A stretch of DNA of 64,000 nucleotides, taken from the NCBI GenBank assembly GCA_029891385.1, contig CM057226.1:9851225-9915224 (forward strand). Direction: 5' to 3'. The notes beneath the pieces were generated by a model. It had not been told where the DNA came from, did not search any database, and saw only the letters and a list, made by a program, of their open reading frames with translations. Origin of the DNA: Erythroxylum novogranatense. Lineage: Eukaryota; Streptophyta; Magnoliopsida; Malpighiales; Erythroxylaceae. This document shows, piece by piece, positions 22,815 to 34,440 of this stretch. The stretch's first letter is position 1, and every line of letters begins with the position of its first letter. The position numbers and the translations under genes are program-made.

Positions 22815-24350
22815 AAGAGTTAAGATATATTAAAAATTATAAATATCATTTAATTTGAGTCTATTACTTAATTATGGAACATTCATTTATTATGTAATTT
22901 ATTCATAATGATAATACAATGCATATTATATATATATATAAATTTTCACATATAAAATTATCATATTGGTGAATGTTGTCGCTAACAACTAAATATTAAA
23001 AAACTTCTTACAACACAATTAATATAGTTATAAAAAGTATGGATCGTTCCTACTAGTAATTTAGACTTTAATAGTTACTTAATTAGAATATGAAATTGAA
23101 AAATAACTATTAGCAAAACAATGGAAATTTAACAATTAATAGGAATAAATCTTGGTTTTCGGTCTCCTTTATTATTCAAGTTGCATTGATCATCGATACT
23201 AAAATAATCAATTTATTGGTTAAGCATTCGTTATGGTAAATTTCTTTATCTATTTTTTCTTATGTTTAGTTAACTAAAATGTATTTGAATTAATTTTATT
23301 GATTAATAACTGGATAAGATCTCATATTTAATTAATTAATAGTTTTACGAATAAAAATAGACGAACTAGACAATATATATCGATTTATAATTAGCATAGA
23401 CAACTATTTTTCTAGAATTATGTTCCTAACGTGGTAGATAAAAAATCTTAATCGCTACTTTTGATTAAAAAAATTGAACGTCAACCTTTTTAATATAACA
23501 ATTGATTAAATAAAATCACAAATTAGTTTCACACCTAACTGCAAAAAACAAACAATCAAATAATAACCTAAAAGAATAATTAATACTTAACTAATAAATC
23601 GATTCAAATAAAGAACGAAAGTTTCAAAATATTCAAAGTTTAATAACTACGATTATGTAAACCAAGAAATAAGAGTTTAATTAACCAATCGTTACAAATT
23701 TTCCTAGCTATTTGGGACTGTACATATTTGAGGCGTTCTTGATTTTTTCTTTGTTTCGTGTCCAGCTGTCATCCTTCTTGCTTGATTTTTCTCTTCTTCT
23801 GTTGGGCGTTGTTCTTCTTTATGGACATGTTCTCTTCTTTTTTTTTCGTTTCTTCAACGCCACTTCTTGTTGGTCTCTCTCGTCTTCTCATGCTATTCTC
23901 TCCTTTTATTTTCTTTTAACGCATGCATATATCAAGCCCTCCTACCAAACGTCTACGTTTTCGACCGAGTGGTGCTCTGTGTTGACTTCTTGTATTGCAC
24001 CTTTGAGGCTTTGACGTTGCTGTTCGAATTTTCTTCCTGTGCTCTGTTCATTCCTGCGCTATGCCATTTGCGTTATACTTCCAACCTGTTGCCTTGCATA
24101 TTCTTCATTTTCTTCTGTCGTTTTGGTCTAGAATGTTGCATGAAAGTCCTTCGTTGTCCTTTCCTATCCAACTCACAGCCTCAACTTTGTTTGATTTAAC
24201 CAGGTCACATTCTTTTGTTTTCAAAATAGGTCCCAATCTCACAGACTATGCAGCCTTCAAATACAAGGCTAAAGCTCAAAACAAAATCTCTAAAAAGTTT
24301 CACTACTGGCTGTCCCCTATCATTGTACGAGGTCATATCTAGTTAAGTTT
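22815..24350. other. AT-rich intergenic DNA, no supported gene
   Basis: Most of it is featureless. At 23,700-24,340 there are overlapping short plus-strand reading frames in pyrimidine-rich DNA and a possible exon after an acceptor near 24,228 (PNLTDYAAFKYKAKAQNKIS). None has a recognisable domain or coherent splice structure, so no gene is called. Confidence 0.5.
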
Positions 24351-25200
24351 AACGCCTGATTCAGCTCGTTTTTGTTTCAAAATGTTTGCAGTTTTTTTAT
24401 ATTTGGTTATACGACACATCTTGATATAAAACAAGATTAATTTTCATTAAGCATAGTTTCAAACATCAAAAATAAAAAAAATTAACGCACAAAAAGATAA
24501 AAAATAAAGACACTAACACATACTTAAAAGGAAAATATTAAAAGTCAAAACATTAAAAGACTGCAAATGAATATTAGGCATGCTAATGTGAGTTTTATTT
24601 TACCTAAAATTAATGAGACAAATTTTTAGATTTTAGTAAAGCTTAAATTTGAGAATAAACTTTAAGTTAAACTTTAAATAATTCAAACAATCTAATTTTA
24701 ACTTAAAATTATATATTAAAATGATATTATTTTAATCTTCTAAAAATAATATTATTTTAAATTATTGAAATAAAATTTAAATTACACAGCTCAAATTAGA
24801 TTAATTTATGGCTTTGTTAAAAATTGAGCTAATAGGGTTAATGACCTTATGATTGGGCTTCGCAACTGAGCTTAGATCCTGGTCCAAAATTAAAAGATCA
24901 GGCCTAGGTTAAGCAGGCCTAAAATTCAGTTTTCTAGCCTGTTCAAACCTAGCCTACTTGAGGCCCAACAGGTAATGAACAAATGATGTTGTTTTTTTGT
25001 TAAAAATGATAACGTTTTAAAATATTTTAAAATATAAAAAGATGGGCCGAACAGGCCTGGCTTGATTCAATTAAGATCTAGTTAGGTCCAGCAGAACTTG
25101 GGCCTGGCAAGATTCAGCTAATTAGGCTCGAATTAAAGTAATCGGGTTGGGCCTGAGCCGACTTTTGTATTGAGATTCTTCATAAATGTGCACTCCCGCG
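24351..25200. repeat. Intergenic region with degenerate AGGCCT/GGGCCT-rich repeat
   Basis: From about 24,880 to 25,160 short runs such as AGGCCTAGG, GGCCTGGCTTG and GGGCCTGAGCC recur, as in old, widely dispersed plant repeats. The family is not recognised. The rest is AT-rich. Confidence 0.4.
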
Positions 25201-25307
25201 GTCCCATCGGTCCACTGCCACCGCGTTGCCATTACATAGATGTCCACGCATCTTTGAACCTACACCGTCACACTCTCGCTTCTTCCGTACTTTATCCACA
25301 CAAAATT

Positions 25308-25316
25308 CTATATATA
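25308..25316 (+). promoter_or_regulatory. TATA box of the 25,369 gene
   Basis: CTATATATA lies 53-61 bp before the ATG, followed by a pyrimidine-rich TCTCTTTGTCTCTG stretch. This is a typical plant core promoter with a transcription start expected near 25,340. Confidence 0.65.
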
Positions 25317-25368
25317 GCACAAAACCATTACCTGCCCCATTGTCTCTTTGTCTCTGTTTCCAACATAA

Positions 25369-26703
25369 ATGGCTCGCTCCCTCTCCCTTTCTCTCTCTAA
25401 GGCTTACCTAACCACCACGGCCAACATAAGATCTTCCGCCGTGCTCCGTTCACTCTCCACCGTCCCTCCCAACCACGACCTGGCCGGCGACGAGTCTTCC
25501 GGCACCGCCACAGACCCTTTGGTTCGGAAGCTGGAGGACGTCATACACCGGATCATGGTGCGCCGGTCTGCTCCCGATTGGCTGCCGTTTCTACCGGGGC
25601 ACTCGTACTGGGTTCCCCCGCCGAGATCGGCATCTGGGTCTCTTGGGATTGCTCAGTTGCTTGAGAAACTGGCGAATCCTTTGTCGGATGAGGAGTCTCT
25701 GTCTACCACCACTGTTCGTGGCTGGCCTTCTTCTGATTATTTTATTAAAGGTGTTCGTTCTGATACCCTTGCTCATTATTTCATTTCTGGGCTTTTGATT
25801 GTTTTGCTGTGTGATTGTAGTACGAACTAAGAGATTTGATCTTTTATCTATTTCTGTAGTTGGTCTTATTATTGTGTTTTGGGTGAATTCTAGATATGGG
25901 TTTGGCTTGTGATTTTGAATTCTGTTTGATTTTTATCTTCTCCTTTTCTTTTGGTTTTTTTTGTGATTGGTAGTGTTGAAAGAGCGAATTGATGACATAT
26001 TGCTACATAGATGATGAGAAAGGCTGGTTCTTTACTGGAGTGGTTTCATTGAATTGGGGTGATAGGCTATTGGGGGTGATAAACTGTAATTCGTCAATGT
26101 TCGTCGATGATTCTCTACATGGTTAGGCTTTTATAGGCATATCTGATTTTACATGGAGTCTTTTCCCAGGGATGGGGAAAGGACATAACTCACAGCAGAA
26201 GGTGATCAATATCTGTAGCTTACTAAGTTATTTTGTTATAAAGCTGCGGTCGAACTGGGAAGCTCTTGTCATTATTGTGGTTATCAGTAGCAAAAACATC
26301 TTGCTGGTAAATAATATGTAATCGTGTGAGTTCTTATCTTTAGGTTTCTGTTACTGAAGTTAGTATGTATATATATGGTGGAATCAAACGATTTCGACTA
26401 TTTTGTTCTCATCAGTTTCGGGTTAGTCAGATTTTGAATATTTGTTGATCTTCTAAATTCTTTGTTACTACCAAATGATAATTGCTTAGTTGCTTGTTTT
26501 CTTTATTCTATAGAACCCTAACATATATCAGGCAGTATTCTTTATAAAAGTATAAAGTGTGCTTATATTTACATGTCTTTTATGCTTCCATTACAGATGC
26601 ACCTCTTCATATGGACAAGGGCGACGTAAATATCACCCCAACCAAAGCAGAGACAGCGACAAATCACGATAATGTGTCTCAGTCTGAAGAAGATGACGGA
26701 TGA
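25369..26703 (+). CDS. Small, probably mitochondrial protein of unknown function (2 exons)
   Basis: Exons are 25,369-25,750 and 26,597-26,703, joined in phase 1 (AAAG|gtgttc ... ttacag|ATGC), giving 162 residues. Residues 1-33 (MARSLSLSLSKAYLTTTANI, then RSLSTVPP) are rich in Arg, Ser and Leu without acids, as in a mitochondrial presequence; a cleavage near RS|LSTV is plausible. The body has VRKLEDVIHRIMVRRSAPDW, then FLPGHSYWVPPP, then a Ser-rich linker and GWPSSDYFIKG. The short second exon gives an acidic C-terminus ending EEDDG. I recall no characterised family or gene symbol. The start is the first ATG after a good TATA box, and splicing restores one frame, so the gene is well supported though its role is unknown. 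Confidence 0.82.
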
Positions 26704-28425
26704 ACTGCTCTTTCAAGTAAATAAACATATGGGTAAGGAGCATGTTTCTTGTGTAGGATTTGATGATTTTCTTGTCTAAATTCATACAACTGGCATGCTT
26801 TCGACTCCTTCGCAAAAAAGTTTGATGTTTTTGGTAAGTACTTGTTTTATGTGTATTTATATTTTGTATGGAATGGTAACAACTAAAAAGGTAGATTAGA
26901 CACAGCTTCAGGGAAAAAATACATGCAAGCAAAGTTGCTAAGATGTCGGCAATTTTGTATGTTAAGAGCAGGAATAGATTGTCACTTGGGTGTCTGAATG
27001 TGTTTTTCACAGTTGATTTGTACATATTATATAGGGAGAAGTATTGAACTTGAAGTGAAATAGTACTTCTGATAATAAACAAGCAAGATATTGAAAGCAA
27101 TGTGGGAGTAAAAGAGAGAGAGAATGTTTCTATTTGAGTGAAGAATATAACCTTTTCAATTTTAAGCCAGCTCTGTTTCTCCAGACTATCAATTCATGAA
27201 CTCTGGATGCAATGAACTATATCATCATCATATGGATACAACTGGTGTCCTAAAATAAATGCAAATTACTCTACTATACTTAATATGCATGTACTTTATT
27301 TTACGGTTTCTCCAGCTTTCTTTTTGATTGATTGCTTATCACAGAATATGCAGGCTCATCCAGAGACTTGTAAATTTAATGTAGAAACAGGAACAGAAGT
27401 GAAATGAAGATCCACAGACTAAATGACATTTGGTAAAGAACGGTGAGGTGAATTTTTGACTTCATTCAGAAATGAGATTTGCCCTGGGAACCTTCTAATC
27501 ACTATTGTCCTTAATGAAGTCAAATAGTTATCCTTTGTATTGTTTTCGTGTAACTTAAAACCATATGCTTGAGCTAGATACATATTCCCGAGTTGTAGCT
27601 CAGTTGTAAATATTTTGAATCATAATATCAGGTCCTTCCCAACAATTACGTGATTACATTTTGATCATTTCAAATGGTATGTGAGAAGAATTTTGAGTGC
27701 CAGGTGATGGAAATCGATAATTCTAATTGAAAGGCCTAACATTTGCTTTTAGTTTGACTTGGCCTCAATGACAATGTATTCCAAAACAATGTTTCAAGAA
27801 TTGGTAAATTCTCTAATTTGCCTATGATAGCTAGACAAATGATACGAAAATTCCATTTCCCCACAAAGGTCATGATTAGTATACACAATAATGGTTGATA
27901 TACAGATCTTAGAACAGACAGAGGAGTAACACAGCAAAACAGCAGTAGAATCAGCTTCCATGTACAGAGTTGGTAAGAACCATTCACATCACTGGTTATA
28001 CACGAGCTTCCAAAATGAAACCAAACCTTGATGGATCACCAAGCCTGGAGTTTTTAGCATATCCTAAAACGTGAGAAAAACAGCAATGTATCATAAAGAC
28101 GTATCCAAAAGTCTGGTTTTGCACAGATGTGTATGGTTAGCCTTGCTAAAAAGCAAAATCTAGCGCACATATTCGGTTTCATCTACTTGTCAAAAATTGC
28201 GAAGTTTTTGGACATAATATTCTGCAGACACGGATTTCACAACTGAAAATCGTTATTGCAAGTGGAACTTGAAAGATATCTAGCGAAAAAGTTTGAAGAA
28301 GTGATTAAGGAAATATTGAAAACTAAATTGGAAACTATAATCTCATGTTTTGACCTAGATAATGGACATTTATCAAGAGAAGTACATGTGATTAACTTAC
28401 TTTACAGGAAAGCATATAGTTCCAA
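26704..28425. other. 3' untranslated and intergenic DNA
   Basis: It probably holds the 3' UTR of the upstream gene and, from the other side, the 3' UTR of the convergent RING-CH gene. No further coding exon with a plausible splice pair was found. Short open frames here lack codon structure. Confidence 0.55.
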
Positions 28426-30900
28426 CTAATAGAGGCCTAACATCCTTAGTTCTGTGACATGGCTGGCCTCAAGTTCAGGAACATTTTTACCAGCTTCTCG
28501 ATCTTCCACCACATATTCCTGACAATTTGATAGCACAGAACATTTTGGAAACCAGAATCTGTGATTAAGCATATCTTATTGCATGATTAGGCATGCATGA
28601 CGTATCAGATTTACCACCAAGCTTGAAGAATAGATGACAAACCTTTGTCAGTTCTTGCTTAGCAAGGACATGGTAATGCCGTTCACTGATCCTCTGTCCA
28701 CATATTATGGCAATGAAAAAACCATACAGCAATCCCACCAGAACTATAGCTAAAACTGCAGTCAGAAGAAAGTATAGAAAGAAAAGAAAGCAAAGAAGCA
28801 GAGATCATTACATCTGTGATTATGATGAAGGAACAACATCTGTAACAAGACAAGAGGTAAAACTTGCATGGAGTTAGTCAATCTTCCAACTAGGTTAAGA
28901 ATACAAAAGAGCTGAAAATAAACAAGAGGAAGCTTTCGTAGAAGGTTAGAAAGATATGAAAGTAAAAAAAATGCAGTGTAGAACGAGTTCAAGACATTGT
29001 AATTCACTTTAAACCCAATGTCATAAAAATACTATTGCATGTTTTTTTTTATTTTCTGATTTTATCACTTCAACTTTGCTAAAAATCTTAACGTAGGTTG
29101 AATGATAAACAAAAGATGCAGAAAAAAGGCTAAACTTGTGCCATACCAGAAAAAAAGACTAAATCAGTGAATCAGAAGCATAATTATGTACCAGCCATAG
29201 TGTAAAATCCATAAGGATGATCTTCATAGCCAAACATTTCCCTTAATTCCTCTCCATAAAGCTTGTATACCAGCACTCCCAATAATGCAACAATCTGCTT
29301 CAAACATTAAGATTAAAAGGGACACTCACTCTAAAAATAGAAAACAACGGACTGCAACTTTTTAAAATGATTCCAACCAGAAAAATATATTAATAATTCC
29401 ATTATTAACCAAAATAATTTACATAAAATTGATTCTGAATAACTGCTACATCATAACCCAAAGCGCATACCAAGCTGACATGATCTACACATTTATGATA
29501 ATTAATCCTCGATTAAATTGAGCATGAGCACCATAAAGCAAAATGATGTATGTTTTTCTTATCAATCTTTCCATTTAAACTATTTCCGTAATTACTCAAA
29601 TATTTAATACTTCAACAGTGGAATTCTATTATAAACACTACACATAATCACTTGTAGAAGAATGGAGCAACACCTAGTCCCATCCTGTGATTACAGCCTC
29701 ATGGCTTTAGCTCACCCTAGTAGAGCAGATAATTTATCAAATTTGATCATGGATGTGAACAGCATCTGCACACTATGACGTGAAAATCGTTACAAACATC
29801 CCAACAAATTCTTCGTAAACAGTAATTTTGTTTGCTAGTTGCAGTGAACATGATACCATAGAAGAAATCACACACTGATGTTAGTTGTTTTGGAATATGT
29901 TTTATGTCAGTCAGGTCCCAGATTCGATACCAAGCTATACAAAAAATTTAGGAGTAAACTTCATCTAGTTTTAAAAGCTTCGATTACCATACCAGCTGAA
30001 CAACTACAAAAATGAATGCGTGGTCCCTAGCAACCAGGAACTGAAATTTCAATCTTAACCACCAACGATCTGGTGGGACATTTGCACGCAATATAAACAA
30101 GGCCCTGCACTCTGTGCAGTGAGCAAAAGCAAAGCCCTCCTGGAACAATCACGGAAATGAAGTAAATAATTTAATCATAAAAAATAATATATATGGAATG
30201 TAGAGTACTCAGAATATAAGGTCATTTCTTAAACAATATTTAATGCTTGTTTCTACTACAAATGCAGCATAGCAACCATAGAGGTACAGTCAATTCTCCT
30301 CCATTTCCTACTTTTCATCTTCAACATGATGCCATACTTTTGGAAAGCACTATGTGTAAATCCAACAGGCTAATTGAACAAAAAGGATACTAGTCAAATT
30401 AGGCACCTTGGTCGATCTCCAGTTATCAAGACATGATCTATGCACATACATCTGTGTGCCTCTGCAATGACATGGTGCAATTAAGTCTTCGCCTGAAACG
30501 AATCAATGTCCCATCTTCAACATCATTAGATATAGAAACTTTAATAATCATGTGCCTTCTCCGAACAAGGAAAATCAATCATGAAAATTTTGATATGAAT
30601 GTTTAGAGATACAAATTATATGGAAAGCAATAGGTGGTAAAGACCTCCATTATCAAGGCATATGCGACATTGGGGTTGGTCGGAAGTCACAAGATGACTA
30701 TTTTCATCAATATGAACACTTTGTAAATCATCACCAAGAACATCATGATCATAGCCTGAAGGTCTAATTTCACTGGACGATGATGATGTTGATGATGATG
30801 AGGACGACTCCTCTGATTGATGGAAAGTAGTAGACTGGGATAAGATAGGTTCACTTTCCTCAATATCCTCCTTGCAACTATCATTTCCAACTAGTTGCAT
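28426..30900 (-). CDS. RING-CH (MARCH-type) membrane E3 ubiquitin ligase, 6 exons
   Basis: Exons, 5' to 3': 30,900-30,645, 30,492-30,407, 30,139-29,993, 29,294-29,192, 28,755-28,643, 28,518-28,426; 265 residues. Residues 30-44 are a Ser-rich linker. The RING-CH zinc finger spans about 78-132: C78-X2-C81, then CHC, seven residues, H-X2-C, and CTEC, the C4HC3 pattern of MARCH ligases, which bind E2 enzymes and ubiquitinate membrane proteins. Two hydrophobic segments follow (about 155-176 and 198-217), so it should sit in an endomembrane with cytosolic ends. ATG 30,900 is the first in frame after an upstream TAG. A splice acceptor at 30,989 shows the 5' UTR begins in an upstream exon, and an overlapping uORF starts in that UTR. 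Family membership is confident; the substrate is unknown. Confidence 0.92.
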
Positions 30901-30968
30901 TTCGAACAAATATGAACTAGGATTAGGCTATCCACATCATTACAACAACTATCATTCCTCCAGAACAT
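30893..30968 (-). promoter_or_regulatory. uORF overlapping the RING-CH start codon
   Basis: In the 5' UTR, ATG at about 30,968 opens a 25-codon reading (MFWRNDSCC...) that ends at a TAG overlapping the first codons of the main ORF in another frame. An overlapping uORF of this kind would reduce main-ORF initiation unless leaky scanning occurs. Confidence 0.6.
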
Positions 30969-30988
30969 TTCAATGACAACTAGAAAAC

Positions 30989-32842
30989 CTGCAAAATTGT
31001 GAAAATTTGAGTCAGATCATCTGGAAAAAGGGAAATAACATAAATGCAAAACCATGTTGAAATGAAAATTGTATACCAAAGTTTATATCAAATGGTTACC
31101 AAAGTGAAAATAATTACACAACACACAAAAAATTATAAAATTATATGCTTCATTATAGTGAACGCATCCAAGAAAAATAGGTACAGTTGGTTTAAACCTA
31201 AATAGTTGTAAAGCCATCTCCCGATAAGGAAAAAAATATCCTTTCCCATTGGTATTTTTGCATCTAAATATGAAAACCACCTAGCCACATGTAGGCTCCA
31301 AGACAAAAAATCCACTGAGACCTCACTACACAATTCATGGTGTATAAATTCATTTTTGCAGCATCACTCTTTTCTCTCCACTGAATTTGCCTTCTCACAG
31401 TTCAATAAAAGTTGGAAGTTATTTGTCTAATATATTACAAGAATATATAGACCTTCTTTAAATATTTAAGATTGAATTATCTCAATGAAGTTCTAAATTT
31501 GATGAATATCAAAGTTCGGTTTTTTGAAGAAGATCCTTCAGAAGTAACTAACTTGCATGCTTGCATGATATAACCTTCTATGCATAAATTAACCACAACA
31601 AGCTTCCGATACCATGTTTAGAACTTGTACCTTCAGGGAAGCACATGAAATCTCTAGTTGTTTTACTACACGACGCTGGACACGCATTGACTTGGGCAGT
31701 ACAATGTATAACTGGATGCATAGTTAATTGAAAAGATAAGAGATCTCCATAAAAATTTGCTTCTCCTCACGAGTACTAAAGCTTCAGTCCCAAATATGCG
31801 AATATGTTTAGAATTCTTGGTAAACAGAGCTCCCAAATTCGATCCCATAAAGTTTATCATCACCTCCCGTTTTTAAATATTACAATTTCCAAACCCAATT
31901 CCAAGAACTTGAAGAGCAAACACATCTCGCCATTTAAACCCTATACAAGAAAGCAGACAAGGAAGTCAACTCATCCTATATTTCTCAGACCACATTTTTA
32001 CATTTTTTTTCTATTCGTGTTCTACCCGAGTCACTCCTGTTGAACAATTTCATAATCACTAACAAAGAGGAACGGTTCAGACATGGATAACCGATTCCCA
32101 AGAATTACACAATATCAACGCCTACACAGCTCTAGAACAAAAGCAAAACCAAAAACTGAAAGGTTGACCTGACCAATTCAAAGACTCAAACTTTGAGAGA
32201 AAAGAAGATGCAAAAGAAACTAATCCATCCCATGCTGTATCACCAAGAAAGATATAGACTTTATGATTGAATTGAGATGGGGTATCAGGAAAAATAAAGA
32301 ATGCCAAAGATCAATGATGAAGCTGACCTGGGTATTTACCAAAACTTGAGGATCTTCATTATATTCAATCATAATTCGCATTCCCCACCTATCTACGAAT
32401 GAATCTTCACAAGACGTTTGAATCAGATTCAAGAGTCTCTTTACATTAACGTCAATTATAATGTTTGATTATGACAAAGAAGAAACAGATAAAGAAGTAA
32501 TTTTAATGGATTCTAGAGAGATACAAAAGATGACAAGACTTACGAGCTCTGAACAGTCCAAAATTCTATTTTGGTGTTATAAAAAAAAAAAAACAAAGTA
32601 ATCCAGCTAAATTTGATCCCTCATACATATCACCAACATAAAGTAACAAGCCTCTCTAAATTATCTACATGAAGGCCCAATCATATGATTACAAGTCATT
32701 TTTCGGTGAGAATAAATTCTTGAACTTTCTATTTACGTCTTGAATGGTAAAAGACGATTTGACCCTTCTCAACTACTAAGCTTCACAATCTTGCAGATCC
32801 CTAAGCTTTCCCTCACTTTCCACCAACCAAACATCACCTCCG
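30989..32842. other. 5' UTR intron of RING-CH and shared upstream region with SF3B6
   Basis: The minus-strand acceptor TTTTGCAG at 30,989-30,996 marks the 3' end of a 5' UTR intron. The first exon and donor are not resolved but probably lie near 32.3-32.6 kb. The SF3B6 ATG at 32,843 faces the other way, so the two genes are head to head and probably share promoter DNA around 32,450-32,780. Confidence 0.55.
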
Positions 32843-33217
32843 ATGGCAGCTATCAGTCTACGGAAAGCAAACACTCGGCTTCCGCCGGAAGTAAACCGCG
32901 TACTGTACGTGCGGAACCTGCCGTTCAACATAACGAGCGAGGAGATGTACGATATCTTCGGGAAGTACGGGGCGATACGCCAAATTCGAATCGGATGCAA
33001 CAAGGACACCAGAGGTACGGCCTTCGTGGTGTACGAGGACATATACGACGCTAAAACGGCGGTAGATCATCTCTCTGGCTTCAACGTCGCAAATAGGTAT
33101 CTGATTGTGTTATACTACCAGCAGGCGAAGATGAGCAAGAAGTTTGACCAGAAGAAGAAGGAAGACGAGATTGCTAAGATGCAGGAGAAGTACGGAGTTT
33201 CTGCTAAAGATAAGTAG
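32843..33217 (+). CDS. SF3B6: Splicing factor 3B subunit 6 (SF3B14/p14-like), intronless
   Basis: A 124-residue single-exon protein, close to the usual length for the family. SF3B6 is the U2 snRNP protein that contacts the intron branch-point adenosine and binds SF3B1. One RRM covers about 19-93: RNP2 LYVRNL (21-26), including Tyr22, which corresponds to the branch-adenosine-contacting Tyr of p14; and RNP1 RGTAFVVYE (57-65). RLPPEVNR precedes the RRM, and [17 protein letters not shown] and a Lys-rich helix ([20 protein letters not shown]) follow, as in the family. It acts in the nucleus. The last codons and stop lie in the first unit of a 55-bp tandem triplication. The neighbour upstream is the divergent RING-CH gene. 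Confidence 0.96.
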   Translation: MAAISLRKANTRLPPEVNRVLYVRNLPFNITSEEMYDIFGKYGAIRQIRIGCNKDTRGTAFVVYEDIYDAKTAVDHLSGFNVANRYLIVLYYQQAKMSKKFDQKKKEDEIAKMQEKYGVSAKDK

Positions 33218-33356
33218 GTGAAACAATTAGGGTTGCGCTAAAGTTGAGGGAGTTTCTGCTAAAGATAAGTAGGTGAAACAATTAGGGTTACGCTAAAGTT
33301 GACGGAGTTTCTGCTAAACATGAGTAGGTGAAACAATTAGGGTTCCGCTAAAGTTG
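33192..33356 (+). repeat. 55-bp tandem repeat, three copies, spanning the SF3B6 stop codon
   Basis: Units start at about 33,192, 33,247 and 33,302, an exact 55-bp period, marked by GTTTCTGCTAAA at 33,197, 33,252 and 33,307. The first unit includes the real C-terminus and TAG; the second repeats the same final codons and stop; the third differs by three bases there. Units 2 and 3 therefore lie in the 3' UTR. Confidence 0.93.
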
Positions 33357-33639
33357 TGTTCTTTCCTTCTTCTTTTTTTCACTTTATACATGCTTTGTTG
33401 TGAGCCTAATTTAGGATTTGGGTGTGTGGATTTTTGTTGGTATGGATCAAACTATGTTCTATAAGTGTTTGATTATGGGAATTAGCAATGAGAAAGTGAA
33501 GATTACCAATTTGATGTAAACTTGATAAGTAGAATCAAATTGTAGAATTGGCTAAAGAGATCTTCACTGATCCTAGGAAACTTAGGAAGTAGTGTGCTAG
33601 GAAGTTCTGTGGCTGTACATCTTCTTCAAATAATGTGCA

Positions 33640-34440
33640 AAAATCATGGTGAACTCAATCATTTTGAATTCAAATTACTGGAAAATGTAGAGAAGAATGC
33701 TTGATTTTATCATGAAAAAATTCTGCTTGATACTTGGTTTAACCATGTTCTGTGTATAAAAGAGAACTTCTACTGTTGTATGGTTGTGCTCAAAATGGGG
33801 TTAATTTTACATTAGAGTTTATTATCGACTATTTGGATTGAGCTTATCGATTGAATATCAGGGCAAGAACTGAATCATTGTAGCTCCAAGTTACTGGAGA
33901 ATGTAGAGAAGAATGCTCAATTTTGTGATGAAAAGATTTGTGGTTAATAAAAGAGAACGTCTACTTATGTATGATTGTACTCGAAATGGGGTTTAATTTT
34001 ACGTTAGAGTTTATTATCGACTAGTTAGATTGAGCTTATCGTTTGAATATTGGGACAAGAACTGAATCATTGTAGCCCCAAATTATTAGAGAATGTAGAG
34101 AAGAATACTCTTTGTTATGAAAATATTTGTGGTTAATAAAAGAGAATCTACTTATGTATGATAGTGATCGAAATGCGGGTTAATTTTATGTTAGAATGTA
34201 TTATCGACTAGTTGGGTTGAGCTTATCGCTTGAATATCGGGGAAGAACTGAATCATTGTAACTCCAGGTTACTGGAATATGTAGAAAAGAATGCTGATTT
34301 TGTTATGAAAAGATATATGGTTAATAAAAGAGAACATCTAGTAATGTATGATTGTGCTTGAAATGCGGATTGATTTTACATTAGAGTTTATCATTGACTA
34401 GTTGGGTTGAGCTTATCTTTTGAATATTGGGGGGATGAAC
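33640..34440 (+). repeat. About 190-bp tandem repeat, four diverged copies
   Basis: The marker TTTATTATCGACTA-like sequence recurs at 33,815, 34,007, 34,194 and 34,384, and GAATGTAGAGAAGAATG-like sequence at about 33,683, 33,897, 34,092 and 34,277. Copy 1 carries an extra insertion of about 25 bp. There is no coding content; it is downstream of SF3B6. Confidence 0.88.

Noticed and set aside
23712..24342. Overlapping plus-strand open frames as a gene
   Set aside because: Pyrimidine-rich composition, no domain, no consistent splice structure.
27593..27660. tRNA-like TGTAGCTCAGTTGTAA
   Set aside because: There is an A-box resemblance but no B box, and no acceptor or anticodon stem can be formed.
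30901..30909. RING-CH start three codons upstream of ATG 30,900
   Set aside because: That codon is TTG; ATG 30,900 is the first ATG after an in-frame stop.
33252..33330. A second SF3B6 gene copy
   Set aside because: Only the last codons and stop are repeated, as part of a 55-bp tandem unit.
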